A DNA stretch of 64,000 bases, from NCBI GenBank assembly GCA_963712435.1, contig CAVQIB010000013.1:186001-250000 (forward strand), in the 5' to 3' direction. Each line of letters begins with the position of its first letter. Position 1 is the stretch's first letter. A model generated the notes under the pieces. It was not told where the DNA came from, made no database searches, and saw nothing but the letters and a program-made list of their open reading frames with translations. Position numbers and translations under genes: made by a program. Of this stretch, positions 35,602-44,262 are shown one piece after another. The stretch comes from Rhodoplanes sp963712435. GTDB taxonomy: Bacteria > Pseudomonadota > Alphaproteobacteria > Rhizobiales > Xanthobacteraceae.

Positions 35602-35952
35602 ATGTGTACGACAAAGGAAAGCCGCCTGCCCAATGGCAAGTTGGGCAAGGCGGCGGATCACAGAAGTAGTGGGAAGCCTGCTTATAGACGAACAAGGCGC
35701 GTTCGTCAAGCTAGCTTTCCCGACTGGCTAGCGGCGGGGTTAGCCCCGTCGCGCTGCCTAGATCATTTTTACACCGACCAGTTCATCGCCCGCGCTGACG
35801 AACTTAAAAAGGTCAAAAGCTGGCCGTCGTTCCGAAATTGGTTAATCAAGCATCGCGTCTGGTGGCAGTTCGACTTGGCCGAATGGACCAAGCTTGAAGC
35901 CGGCTGCGAGCGCCTCATGCAAGCCTATCTCGCCTGGAGGGCCGCGTCATGA
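35602..35952 (+). CDS. Hypothetical element protein
   Basis: A 116-residue protein (MCTTKESRLPNGKLGKAADH). The second half is rich in Trp (VKSWPSFRNWLIKHRVWWQF, DLAEWTKLEAGCERLMQAYL) and likely helical. Its stop overlaps the start of the next gene (ATGA at 35949), so it is co-translated with it. No family is recognised. Its place before the primase suggests an accessory replication or regulatory role. Confidence 0.55.
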   Translation: MCTTKESRLPNGKLGKAADHRSSGKPAYRRTRRVRQASFPDWLAAGLAPSRCLDHFYTDQFIARADELKKVKSWPSFRNWLIKHRVWWQFDLAEWTKLEAGCERLMQAYLAWRAAS

Positions 35953-36320
35953 AGCGGCCCTCGAAGCGGCGGCTACGCGCGATCAACGAACGCGTTGACC
36001 GAGAACTCGACAGCGATCGCAATTTTTTCGTTCAATTCCCGCACCGCCAGTTTCGCGTCCGGCGGATGTATCCGCACGAGCGCGAGCAGTTCGAGCTTGT
36101 GGGCGGATCGCCGCTTGGTCCGCTTCCACCAGACGTCGCTTGGTTCGTGGCAGTCGAGAAGGTGCGCCCCGACGTGCGCCTGCGCGCGCCGTTCATCGCC
36201 GAGGGCGACACGGACGCCGACCTGCTCGATGAGGATGTTTGTCGCGCTACGTTCCATCGCCACGAGAATGAGTTTTTAGACTCTCGCACGCGACCTGATC
36301 ATGGGCGCGGAGGAATTGAA
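35949..36320 (+). CDS. Small phage-type protein, continuous with the primase frame
   Basis: A stretch of 124 codons (MKRPSKRRLRAINERVDREL) with the pattern FPHRQFRVRRMYPHEREQFE and AVEKVRPDVRLRAPFIAEGD, seen in small proteins near primase genes of alphaproteobacterial prophages. No stop codon separates it from ATG 36321 of the primase, so the sequence as given encodes a fusion. However, 36321 has its own GGAGGAATTGAA ribosome-binding site, and in relatives the two are separate. A lost stop (real or a sequence error) is the simplest reading. Confidence 0.5.
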
Positions 36321-38673
36321 ATGAAAATACGTCCGAAAACTTTTAACGGCGACCTCTCGCGTTTGCCGGCCGCAATCGAGGAATGGACGGATCAACGCAT
36401 TTGGGCACCGTGGCGCTGGGAGCTTAAACGAGGGAGGTGGTCAAAGCCGCCGCTCTTGGCCAGCGACCTTAGCCGCCATGCGGAGGTCAACAACCCCGGA
36501 TTCGTGGTCGCCTTACAAGAAGGCGCTCGACGCTGTCGGTCGCGGCAAGGCGGATGGCCTTGGGCTCATGCTGCGCGACATTGATGCGGGCGCAGTGGAC
36601 GCCGACGCGTGCATGGAGGCAGGCAAGCCGCTCAATAAGCCCTGGGCGACCGAACTGGCGCAACAGGCGAGGGACCAGTACCGCGAACTGACACCCTCGG
36701 GCAGCGGCTTCCGCGTGCTCGGCACCGCCGAGGGGACCCACTGCACCGCCGCTTCCCCCTTGAGCCCGAGAGCAAGGAAGGAATCGAACTCTACCGCGCG
36801 TGCGCGCGATTCATATGCGTCACAGGGAGGCAACTGACGCCGAGGCGCAGCACGCTCGCGCCGATCGACAATCTGCTCGACGCGCTGAAAGCGCAATACG
36901 ATGGACAACGTCAGGCCAACGGGACCGACTACGAGAACCTGATCCGAAACGGCGCGGCGAGAGGCGACCGCTCGGAGGCGTTCCACAGCGTCGTCTGGCA
37001 CCTCGCCGGCAAGGGCATGTCGGTCGACGACATCGTTTGCAAACTGGCGAAATATCCCAACGGCATCGGCGCAAAATATGCCGACCGTCTGCAACAGGAA
37101 GTCGAACGATCGGTCGGGAAGTGGCGCGACAAAAATATTGAAGTGGCCGGCGGGCAACTGCCGCAGATTGTTAACGCGGCCGAGCAAGCGTTGCTCGCAT
37201 CCGACAACGAAATCTATCAGCGCGGCGGCATGCTCGTGCGGCCGGTCCTGTCGGCGCTGAAGGCGAGCGACGACCGCGACACAAAAGGTTGGCGGCTGGT
37301 CCAGATCACTACGACGTATCTGGTCGACGTCATGACGCGCAGCGCAAGCTTCACGCGCTGGGACGCACGCTCGAAGCGCTTCGTCCGGATCAACGCCCCC
37401 GAGCAGGTGGCCTCGACCTATCTGGCGCGCGAGGGCGAGTGGAAAGCCCCCGTGCTCGTCGGCGTCGTCGGCACGCCCTTCCTGCGCGCTGACGGCTCGA
37501 TCTGCCAGACGCCCGGCTACGACAGCGAGAGCGGCCTTCTGTTCAAGCCCGGCGGGCAGACGTTCCCCCCGATCCCGGAGCGGCCCAGCAGGCGCGACGC
37601 GCGCAAGGCGCTGGCGCTGCTACGCGAGCCGAATTCAACGTTTTCCCTTCGTGGGAGCGGCGGACGAGGCGGTCGCGCTCTCGGCCATGCTGAGCGTATT
37701 GGACCGGCATGCACTGCCGTCGTCGCCGCCCCTGCATGGCGTCGACGCGCCGTCCGCCGGAAGCGGGAAAACCAAGCTGATAGACATCTCGTCCGTGCTG
37801 GCGACCGGCTACTACGCGCCGGTGATCGCACAGGGGCGCAGCGAGGAGGAGCTTGAGAAACGGCTGGGGGCGGCGCTGCTGGCGGGCGACGCCAGCGTGT
37901 CGATCGATAACTGCGCGCGGCCGCTGGAGAGTTCTTTCCTGTGCATGATGCTGACGCAGCAGCAGGTGAAGGTTCGCATCCTTGGGCAGAGCATACAGCC
38001 AGAACTGCCGTGCAACGCGTTCGTGACGGCGACCGGCAACAAGCTGACCCTCGTTGGCGATCTGACCCGGCGCAGCCTGCGCTGCTCACTGGACCCAAAG
38101 ATGGAGCGGCCGGAACTGCGGCGGTTTGATTTCGACCCGGTGGAGATGGTGCGCGAGCGGCGGGCGGACTTGGTGGCGGCCGCGCTGACGCTGCTGCGGG
38201 CCTATTGGGTGAGCGGCGAGCGCGTGGACGTGTCGCCGTTCGGCTCGTTCGAGACGTGGTCGCGCCGCGTGCGCGAGGCGCTGGTGTGGCTCGGCTGCGC
38301 CGACCCCTGCGCGACGGTGGAGAACGTGCGCGCCGACGACCCCGAGCGGGCGGCGCTGGCCGCCGTGCTGGCGCAGATGGAGAAGCATCTCGACCTCGGC
38401 GTGCGCTACAGCGCGTCCGACATAATCCAGGCCGCAACCAGCATGACCCCCGTGCGAGGCGGCAAGTCGCTCGTCGTGCGGATGCGAGGGGAGTTCAAAT
38501 CGTCGCTGTTCAACGTCGCCGGCGACGGCCAAAATATCAATAGTCGACGGTTGGGAATCTGGCTCGCTAAGAACGAGAACAAGCCGGTCGACGGGCTGCA
38601 ATTGCGCCCTCAAGGGCTGTATGACGGCATAAAACACTGGGCGCTGTACGCCGCCCCGGAATGCCGAAAATAA
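36321..38673 (+). pseudogene. Primase-polymerase / D5-like helicase of the element, frame-disrupted
   Basis: The N-terminal half is a bifunctional primase-polymerase domain: IEEWTDQRIWAPWRWELKRG, then (after a shift near 36490) SWSPYKKALDAVGRGKADGL, GLMLRDIDAGAVDADACMEA and ELTPSGSGFRVLGTAEG. A second shift near 36730 leads into SEAFHSVVWHLAGKGMSVDD and the middle region. A third near 37640 leads into the helicase-like ATPase part, with APSAGSGKTKLIDISSVLAT (Walker A), LLAGDASVSIDNC (Walker B-like), FVTATGNKLTLVGDLTRRSL (sensor) and a C-terminal domain. With three one-base corrections it would be about 784 residues. It would replicate the excised element. Confidence 0.72.
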
Positions 38674-38909
38674 ATCCTCTCTTGCGCTACAAAGGATTGA
38701 AAATGTGCCAAAGCGATAACCAAAATGTCAAGTGATTTACCAAAGTGTCAAGTGACCATAGAAAAACATCCTTAAAAAACAATTTAATGTGCCTGTGAAA
38801 TGGGCATAACTTCAAAAAGTGGTTTAGTGGCTTTTAGTGGTCTTCTACAGTCAACGCGAGCAAACTGTCATTGCACATTTTCAATTCTTTGTAGCGCAGA
38901 GAGGATTTA
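38671..38909. other. Origin-like region: long inverted repeat enclosing iterons
   Basis: A 38-base sequence at 38671-38708 reappears as its reverse complement at 38873-38909 with one indel and one substitution. Between them lie two direct repeats ACCAAARTGTCAAGTGA (38719 and 38739, period 20) and AT-rich DNA. The position directly after the primase gene suggests the replication origin of the element. Confidence 0.5.
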
Positions 38910-39076
38910 AAACCGGCAGTGACAGTTTGGGTAGGGGGGCTGTAGGAAACCCCTGAAACCCCTGAAACCAGAAGTTGTGTGCGAGGCGTGCAGCGGCTAT
39001 TGCGCGACACATTTTGGAAAGAAAGAGCAATCTTTGAAACGTCCGTTCGACGGTCGAAAAACTAGCGGCATCCAAG

Positions 39077-39313
39077 AACATCTATTTGAATAGACGTTGC
39101 GAACCTCAGAGGGCTTAGGATGAAACCTCATTTCGAAATGAGATTGTCGCGAGCCAAACCGATTACAGATTTGGAACGTCACGACGTCGTGACGTTTTGA
39201 TAACCCGAACCTCTGAACTTTCAGAGGTTGGAAAACGAACTTCGGAACGCTCCGAAGACGATGAAAACATGTGAACGTTCACACGTTCCGCAACTTGTGA
39301 ACGTTCACAAGTT
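39077..39313. repeat. Cluster of seven 22-bp palindromes with different arms
   Basis: Palindromes at 39077, 39124, 39175, 39208, 39238, 39266 and 39292 are each 22 bases long and start with AAC; most end with GTT. Half-sites are AACATCTATTT, AACCTCATTTC, AACGTCACGAC, AACCTCTGAAC, AACTTCGGAAC, AACATGTGAAC and AACTTGTGAAC. Those at 39175 and 39292 are perfect and the rest have one to a few mismatches. The cluster is flanked by a direct repeat ending GTGCAGCGGC (38991 region and 39344). Confidence 0.75.
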
Positions 39314-39347
39314 CTAACTCAGAAGTTGCGAGACGTGCAGCGGCCCA

Positions 39348-39545
39348 CAGGGGGGGCAGGAGAGCGGGCAGGAGGGGCCGGGGGCCAGGGTAGGGGCGGC
39401 TGGGGGCGTTGGACGCACGTACGGGGCTGCTGGAGGCGGCATGGGGCGTTCTGAGGGCTGGCCGAGGTCAAAAAGGCCACTCGGAAGGTCAAAAAAGGGG
39501 CCTCGGGGGGCCTCAAGAGGGGCCTCGAAGGGGTTCCGAAGGGGA
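39348..39545 (+). other. G-rich non-coding stretch
   Basis: The plus strand has many runs of four to seven G close together between about 39350 and 39390 and again near 39490-39545, enough to form G-quadruplexes. I see no convincing gene between 38910 and 39737; the open frames there are low-complexity Gly/Arg or Pro-rich translations of this tract. Confidence 0.5.
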
Positions 39546-39737
39546 CCCTCACGTTTTGTTCTCATTTTCTCGAAAAACCGCCCGACGCGATTTCTGACCC
39601 CTCGATCGTCCCTGTGGGCATGCCCATTTTGCTTGAACCTGACTATCAGTCAGAGGCGAGTCACCAGTTAATGCATTGGTGTTATTCACTAAATGGCGTA
39701 TTGATGCCGGCCGTGTCAGCACCATGTCACGGTCGCA

Positions 39738-40184
39738 TTGCAATTCTCGTTGCAACAGCGCATTATGCTCGGCCGGGGGTTCGAGAGGTCGAGAATGCAC
39801 GCGGCTACTGTGGTGAATGTCCGGCATCGACTAGCGAAGTCCCGCGTGTCGAACGGCAATTCAATTCTTCCAGGAATCGACGGGCGGTCCGTAATAGGCC
39901 GGCGGTTTCGCGATATCACCGAAGCCGTGTGCCGTGACCAGGGCCTCGAAACGATTTCAGAAACGAGGCTGCAACTCATCCGAAGATTTTCAGCGAGCAG
40001 CGTGCTTGCCGAGGCGCTTGAGGCGCGCCTTGCAAACGGCGAGCAGATCGACGTCGCCGAACACGCCCTCCTCGTATCATCGTCGTGCCGTCTGGCTCAA
40101 AGGATTGGCATTGATCGCCGCGCTCGTGTCGTTACTCCACTTTTGAAGGATTATTTGGATGATGCGACGGAGGATGCGACGTGA
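39738..40184 (+). CDS. Hypothetical phage-type protein upstream of terminase
   Basis: The frame has 148 codons; the family-like part begins at LPGIDGRSVIGRRFRDITEA and continues SETRLQLIRRFSASSVLAEA, LEARLANGEQIDVAEHALLV. Proteins with this DGRS-x-x-x-RR-x-R-D pattern and a helical body are common just upstream of terminase genes in alphaproteobacterial prophages and may be small-terminase-like or DNA-binding; I cannot assign more. Its stop overlaps a GTG start (GTGA at 40181), so the next gene is coupled. Confidence 0.6.
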   Translation: MQFSLQQRIMLGRGFERSRMHAATVVNVRHRLAKSRVSNGNSILPGIDGRSVIGRRFRDITEAVCRDQGLETISETRLQLIRRFSASSVLAEALEARLANGEQIDVAEHALLVSSSCRLAQRIGIDRRARVVTPLLKDYLDDATEDAT

Positions 40185-40369
40185 AAAACGTGACCTCCAA
40201 AACAACGTCATTTCGAAATGACGTTCGGAAAACTTCGTTTCGAAACGAAGTTCGAACTTGGCGAGATGCAATTTCGACGACGCCGGACAAACTTTTTCTT
40301 CGCGTCGTTTTCGCCTACGCCGCTCTCACGGCGCTCGCATGGGCCAGCGTCGTCCTAATAGGAAATTGA
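40181..40369 (+). CDS. Small single-span membrane protein carrying two palindromes
   Basis: A 62-residue product beginning at GTG 40181. The N-terminus contains TSFRNDVRKTSFRNEVR, which is the translation of two back-to-back 22-bp palindromes. The C-terminus is one hydrophobic span (LRVVFAYAALTALAWASVVL). The palindromes keep the frame open. Function unknown; small membrane proteins in this position can be holin-like or regulatory. Confidence 0.5.
   Translation: MKNVTSKTTSFRNDVRKTSFRNEVRTWRDAISTTPDKLFLRVVFAYAALTALAWASVVLIGN
40204..40252. repeat. Two perfect 22-bp palindromes inside a coding frame
   Basis: 40204-40225 (half-site AACGTCATTTC) and 40231-40252 (half-site AACTTCGTTTC) are perfect palindromes of the same AAC...GTT, 22-bp type as the cluster at 39077-39313. 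They are 5 bases apart and lie in the coding frame of the small membrane protein. Confidence 0.75.
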
Positions 40370-40371
40370 AC

Positions 40372-40734
40372 ATGCCCGCCGAAATCAGCACACGCCTCGG
40401 TTTGACATCCCCGCAGCTTGTCGAAGTGGAAACTGTGCAGGCGCAGGCGCAGGCCTACGGCGCGGCCGCCTTCCGCGTGTTCGATGAATTGCTGTGCGGC
40501 CATATCCTGGCGCACGAGCCAGTCGAGATGGGCGGGCCGCGCACTGACGCGGCGATCTTCAACTCGTGCGAAATGGCGGCCAAGCAAACCGCCGAGGGCG
40601 TGCCCGGCCTGTTGTGGCCGGTGCGCGCTGTGGCCGGCGCGCCTGCATTATCCGCCGGGGCGATCGAGCAGGAGCACGCCTTGCTCGGTGTAGATCAAAC
40701 AGTCGGTAGCCCGACTATGACCTTGCCGGCATGA
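40372..40734 (+). CDS. Hypothetical element protein
   Basis: A 120-residue protein (MPAEISTRLGLTSPQLVEVE) with a likely helical first half (AQAQAYGAAAFRVFDELLCG) and no recognised family. It starts right after the small membrane protein, with GGAAATTGAAC upstream. The last residues run into a repeat (GGCATGAGGATTCGC). It lies in the run of small genes leading to the terminase. Confidence 0.5.
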   Translation: MPAEISTRLGLTSPQLVEVETVQAQAQAYGAAAFRVFDELLCGHILAHEPVEMGGPRTDAAIFNSCEMAAKQTAEGVPGLLWPVRAVAGAPALSAGAIEQEHALLGVDQTVGSPTMTLPA

Positions 40735-40791
40735 GGATTCGCAAATTTGCGAACCCTGTTGGCCGGCATGAGGTGCGCAAATTCGCGCACC
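40735..40791. repeat. Tandem unit with GCAAATT-centred palindromes
   Basis: Two copies of a unit of about 36 bases starting GCCGGCATGAGG carry palindromes around a GCAAATT core: a perfect 16-mer at 40738-40753 (half-site TTCGCAAA) and a 20-mer at 40772-40791 with one mismatch (half-site GGTGCGCAAA). A third related palindrome lies at 50969-50982. Confidence 0.65.
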
Positions 40792-40804
40792 AGGATGACA
40801 AACG

Positions 40805-41065
40805 ATGTCCGAGCTTGCCGCACAACTCAAAAATGCCCCGGGGCCGCTGCACCAAGTGCGCGTGAGCCCCGACGAACTCGACATCATTTTGCGTTCGCTT
40901 CAAGCGCACGGCGGCAGTGCGGCCAAGATCGCTGGCGCATTGATCAAGACGACGCCCTTGGAGATGGACGAGCACAATACGCCGTTCCGCACGATCATAG
41001 TTGGAGCGCCCGCACTGAACGTGATCATTGAGGCGGTGCTTTTGCGTCACGGACACGCGGCATGA
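40805..41065 (+). CDS. Small hypothetical element protein
   Basis: An 86-residue protein (MSELAAQLKNAPGPLHQVRV) with predicted helices (SPDELDIILRSLQAHGGSAA) and a C-terminal hydrophobic stretch (TIIVGAPALNVIIEAVLL). No family is recognised. Its stop overlaps the ATG of the next gene (ATGA at 41062), which continues a chain of coupled small genes before the terminase. Confidence 0.55.
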   Translation: MSELAAQLKNAPGPLHQVRVSPDELDIILRSLQAHGGSAAKIAGALIKTTPLEMDEHNTPFRTIIVGAPALNVIIEAVLLRHGHAA

Positions 41066-41247
41066 TTGGATTAACCGACAAACAGCTTGAAACCGTAAAG
41101 GCAGCCGCCGCGCGCGTGCCTGTGGAATGGCGATCGCAATTCCTTGAAGCGATCGTAGATCGTTTGCTCGCGGTCGACGACGTCACAGACGATCATGTTC
41201 ATGCAGCCGTATCTTTCGTCTCGAAAAAGATAGGCGTCGCCGCATGA
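41062..41247 (+). CDS. Small hypothetical element protein
   Basis: A 61-residue protein (MIGLTDKQLETVKAAAARVP) with WRSQFLEAIVDRLLAVDDVT in the middle. Similar short proteins with a KQLETVK...WR..FL.....RL pattern are common in alphaproteobacterial prophages; no function is known to me. It overlaps the terminase start by 4 bases (ATGA at 41244). Confidence 0.6.
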   Translation: MIGLTDKQLETVKAAAARVPVEWRSQFLEAIVDRLLAVDDVTDDHVHAAVSFVSKKIGVAA

Positions 41248-42743
41248 AAAAGCCCATCGCGATTGATAAAGCGCTGCTGGATAAAAACTTGCTTGGCGCG
41301 GCGCTCGGCGACCCTGCATCCTGGTTGCGGTGGGTCTCAACATTGCGCGCGGCGTTCGCCCTGCCCATGAGCGATGAAGATCGCACGGCCTTCGCGGAAG
41401 TATCAGGCAATCGCGCTCCGCCCACAGCGCGCGTCAGAGAACTTTGGATGTCCGTCGGCAGGCGCAGCGGAAAATCCAAAATCGCCGCCGCGCTCGCTGT
41501 GTATGCCGCCTGCTTCGTTCCGCGCCGTCTCGCCGCTGGCGAGATTGGCACGGTGCTGGTGCTGGCGGCCTCGTCGACGCAGGCGCAGACTGTCTTTCAA
41601 TATTGCCTCGGCTTTTTGAACGCCAGCCCCATCCTCAAGCACGAAATCGCGTCGACCACAGCGAGCAAAATCCGTCTCACGAACGGCACGACGATCGCGG
41701 TGCATGCGAACAGCTATCGCACGGTTCGCGGCAAGACATTGCTCGCCACGATTTTTGACGAGGTATCATTTTGGCGCGACGCCGACAGCGCCCTTCCCGA
41801 CGTCGAAACTTACCGCGCCGTGCTTCCATCTCTCGTGACCACAAATGGGATGCTGATCGCAATCTCCTCACCATATCGCAAGACCGGAATTCTTTTCGAG
41901 AAGCATCGCGATCACTTCGGCCAAGACGATCCTAACGTGCTTGTCGTGCAAGGCGCGTCTCGCCTGTTCAATCCCACGCTCGACCAAGCCGTCATCTCTG
42001 CCGCCTGCGCCTCTGATCCCGAATCCGCCCGCGCAGAATGGGAGGGGGAATTTCGCTCGGACATCTCCGCCTTTCTCGACGACGAAATCATCGAGGCGTG
42101 CGTCGACTATGCTCGACCCCTCGAACTCCCTCCGCGCAGCGACATCGTCTACAAGGCTTTCGTCGATCCGAGCGGTGGACGCCACGATGCGTTCACCTTG
42201 GGCATCGCCCACAAGGTGGGCGAGAGCTATGTGATCGATGTCGTGCGCGGCAGATATCCGCCGTTCGATCCCAACGCTGTAGTCGACGAGTTCGCCTCGC
42301 TGCTCAAGTCCTACAAGCTCTCGTCAGTTATAGGAGATAACTATTCCGCCGAGTGGGCTGTCACGGCCTTTCGCTCCGCCGGCATTCTTTACGAGCGCAG
42401 CGAACTGAACAAATCTCAACTTTATCTCGAAGCGCTCCCGCACTTCATGCGCTGCGCCATCTCGCTTCCCGATCATCCAAAACTGATCAAAGAACTAAGA
42501 CTGCTTGAGCGGCGCACGAGTTGCCAAGGCAAGGATATCGTCGACCACGGGCGCAATGGAAGCGACGATCACGCGAACGCGCTCGTTGGCTCCCTGTGGG
42601 CCGCAGTCAGCAACGCCGGCTACGATCCATTATTCAGATGGGTCGACGGGCTGTCACGCAGCGCAGAGGCCGAGGCCGAGCAACGCGACGAATGGCGTCG
42701 TCAGCAACATTTTTCCTACATCAATTCTTTTGGACGACGATAA
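41244..42743 (+). CDS. Large terminase subunit (phage DNA packaging ATPase/nuclease)
   Basis: A 499-residue terminase that would translate DNA into procapsids. The N-terminal ATPase has MSVGRRSGKSKIAAALAVYA (Walker A-like), then VLVLAASSTQAQTVFQYCLG and KTLLATIFDEVSFWRD (Walker B with the DE pair). The C-terminal RNase-H-like nuclease has KAFVDPSGGRHDAFTLGIAH (first Asp) and GDNYSAEWAVTAFRSAG, ending with GSDDHANALVGSLWAAVS (late acidic residues). It is intact and full-length. No portal gene follows, which is unusual because portal normally comes next. Confidence 0.9.
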   Translation: MKKPIAIDKALLDKNLLGAALGDPASWLRWVSTLRAAFALPMSDEDRTAFAEVSGNRAPPTARVRELWMSVGRRSGKSKIAAALAVYAACFVPRRLAAGEIGTVLVLAASSTQAQTVFQYCLGFLNASPILKHEIASTTASKIRLTNGTTIAVHANSYRTVRGKTLLATIFDEVSFWRDADSALPDVETYRAVLPSLVTTNGMLIAISSPYRKTGILFEKHRDHFGQDDPNVLVVQGASRLFNPTLDQAVISAACASDPESARAEWEGEFRSDISAFLDDEIIEACVDYARPLELPPRSDIVYKAFVDPSGGRHDAFTLGIAHKVGESYVIDVVRGRYPPFDPNAVVDEFASLLKSYKLSSVIGDNYSAEWAVTAFRSAGILYERSELNKSQLYLEALPHFMRCAISLPDHPKLIKELRLLERRTSCQGKDIVDHGRNGSDDHANALVGSLWAAVSNAGYDPLFRWVDGLSRSAEAEAEQRDEWRRQQHFSYINSFGRR

Positions 42744-42764
42744 ACCACAGGAAAGGAAAAAGGG

Positions 42765-43448
42765 ATGAGCATCGACGAGAAAATCGCATCAGCTTTCACG
42801 ACAACTTCGAAGTCCGATGTCGTCGCCGCGCTGATCAAGGAAGCGGAAGTCGCCCTGGCCGATTCCGCCAAGGCGGCGAACGATGCGCGCGTGCGCGCAC
42901 TTGATCCTACGCTGACCAATGATCAAATTCGCGAAGCGCGCAAAAATATGGATGACGCGGCATTTGCGCGTGATCGGCTCCAGGCTGCGTTGCCCCGCCT
43001 CAACGAACGCCTTAAGGAACTCAAGGACTCCGAACTCAACGCAAATCGTTTGGCCTCCTACAAAAAATTGGAAATCGAACGCGACGAGATCGTCGAGGAA
43101 CTGAAAGAATACCCGGCCCTGGCCAAGCGCCTTGCCGCGATCGTCGAACGGCTCGCCAAGAATGACGCCGCCATCGACAATCTCAACAATTACGCCCTGC
43201 CCAACCGTACCGCGAAACTGCGCAGCGCCGAACTCATCGCACGCGGTCTTCAGTCTTTCTCGCCGCAACAATTCGTCACGATTCCGCGCATCGGCCAGGA
43301 AACAAAACTCGTGCGCTTCGAGCACGATAAATCCGACCCCTATCTGCTGCCGCGTCCCATCCCCTTTGTGGGCTACAGCCCGCCCAAGCCCGAGCGCCCA
43401 CAGCCAGCCAAGGAGCACGCCAATGGCCCGCAAATTTCGCCGATTTGA
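42765..43448 (+). CDS. Coiled-coil element protein downstream of terminase
   Basis: A 227-residue, highly charged protein. The first 150 residues are predicted coiled coil (VAALIKEAEVALADSAKAAN, RLNERLKELKDSELNANRLA, SYKKLEIERDEIVEELKEYP). The C-terminus is Pro-rich (YSPPKPERPQPAKEHANGPQ). GAAAGGAAAAAGGG precedes the ATG. It has no recognised family and is not a portal or scaffold that I can identify. It overlaps the next gene by 26 bases. Confidence 0.6.
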   Translation: MSIDEKIASAFTTTSKSDVVAALIKEAEVALADSAKAANDARVRALDPTLTNDQIREARKNMDDAAFARDRLQAALPRLNERLKELKDSELNANRLASYKKLEIERDEIVEELKEYPALAKRLAAIVERLAKNDAAIDNLNNYALPNRTAKLRSAELIARGLQSFSPQQFVTIPRIGQETKLVRFEHDKSDPYLLPRPIPFVGYSPPKPERPQPAKEHANGPQISPI

Positions 43449-43758
43449 TAAAGACGGAAACGAACTCGACGACGAGAATGAATTTCTCCGAGACGGCGAG
43501 CGCCTTTCGATTTCGATGTCCTTCATGAACTCGATCCGCCGTCAGGAAATCAAAGCCGCTTGCGACGCGAGAAATCGCCACGACGACGAGGCGGTGCGCG
43601 AGGCGGCACGCGAGGCCGAGCGCGCGGTCTACGCGCGCCGCGTGAGCGATGCATGGCGCGGCAAGGACAATGACGCTTTCCTCGACGAGGAATTCGATGA
43701 CGACGTTGACGCGCAGCGCGAGCGTTACATCTCGCGCATATCCAACGCGTGGCGATAA
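43423..43758 (+). CDS. Hypothetical charged element protein
   Basis: A 111-residue acidic/basic protein (MARKFRRFDKDGNELDDENE) starting at ATG 43423, with AAGGAG upstream inside the previous gene. The motif RRVSDAWRGKDNDAFLDEEF and its near-repeat RYISRISNAWR suggest two copies of a short S-x-A-W-R helix. No family is recognised. It is the last gene of the rightward phage-type run; hairpins follow it. Confidence 0.6.
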   Translation: MARKFRRFDKDGNELDDENEFLRDGERLSISMSFMNSIRRQEIKAACDARNRHDDEAVREAAREAERAVYARRVSDAWRGKDNDAFLDEEFDDDVDAQRERYISRISNAWR

Positions 43759-43964
43759 AGTCATGCGTGTGTCCCGCATGACCTGATCTTCTCGGGTTTC
43801 GACATTTTCTCCCGAGAAGTCGGCCCAGTCGGATTAGTGGCCGTAATAACGCCGACTGCTCGCGGCCGGCGTTGCTCATCCTTTTGCCGGCGCGGCGAGC
43901 GGCCTTATGCTGCGCAGCACGAGGCTAAGGCGGCCCCTGGTTTCAGTGTGGGCCAGGGGCCGCC
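43759..43964. terminator. Hairpins ending the phage-type gene run
   Basis: Three stems follow the last rightward gene: GTCATGCG/CGCATGAC (43760, 43775), CTTCTCGGG/CCCGAGAAG (43788, 43811) and a perfect 12-bp stem GGCGGCCCCTGG/CCAGGGGCCGCC (43929, 43953). They probably end transcription from one or both sides. No gene is seen between 43759 and 44262. Confidence 0.5.
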
Positions 43965-44262
43965 TCATGTTGGAGGAAAATTGCGATGGCCGAACATGAG
44001 ACTTCCATTCGCCTAAGCATCGAAGACGTCACGCAAGTCGGCATCCACGCCGCACTGACCTTCCGCATTGGGAAGGGAGACCTTCCGTCGGCAACTCGCC
44101 GTCTGCACGGCAGCCCGTGACCCAAAACCGTCGTTTACCCCGCTGGCGAGACCGACGGCCCTTGCCTCCGAAGCCGACCCTGACGCCCGCAGAACGGACG
44201 GCGAGGTCGGGTCTGCGACGTTCTCCGCTCCTAGCCGGCGCTAATTAAATTCTGACGCTGAC

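Noticed and set aside
39077..39313. CRISPR array
   Set aside because: Units are palindromes with differing sequence and irregular short spacing; there is no constant repeat with unique spacers and no cas gene.
39319..39671. Small frames in the G-rich tract
   Set aside because: Low-complexity Pro/Gly/Arg translations on both strands without start signals.
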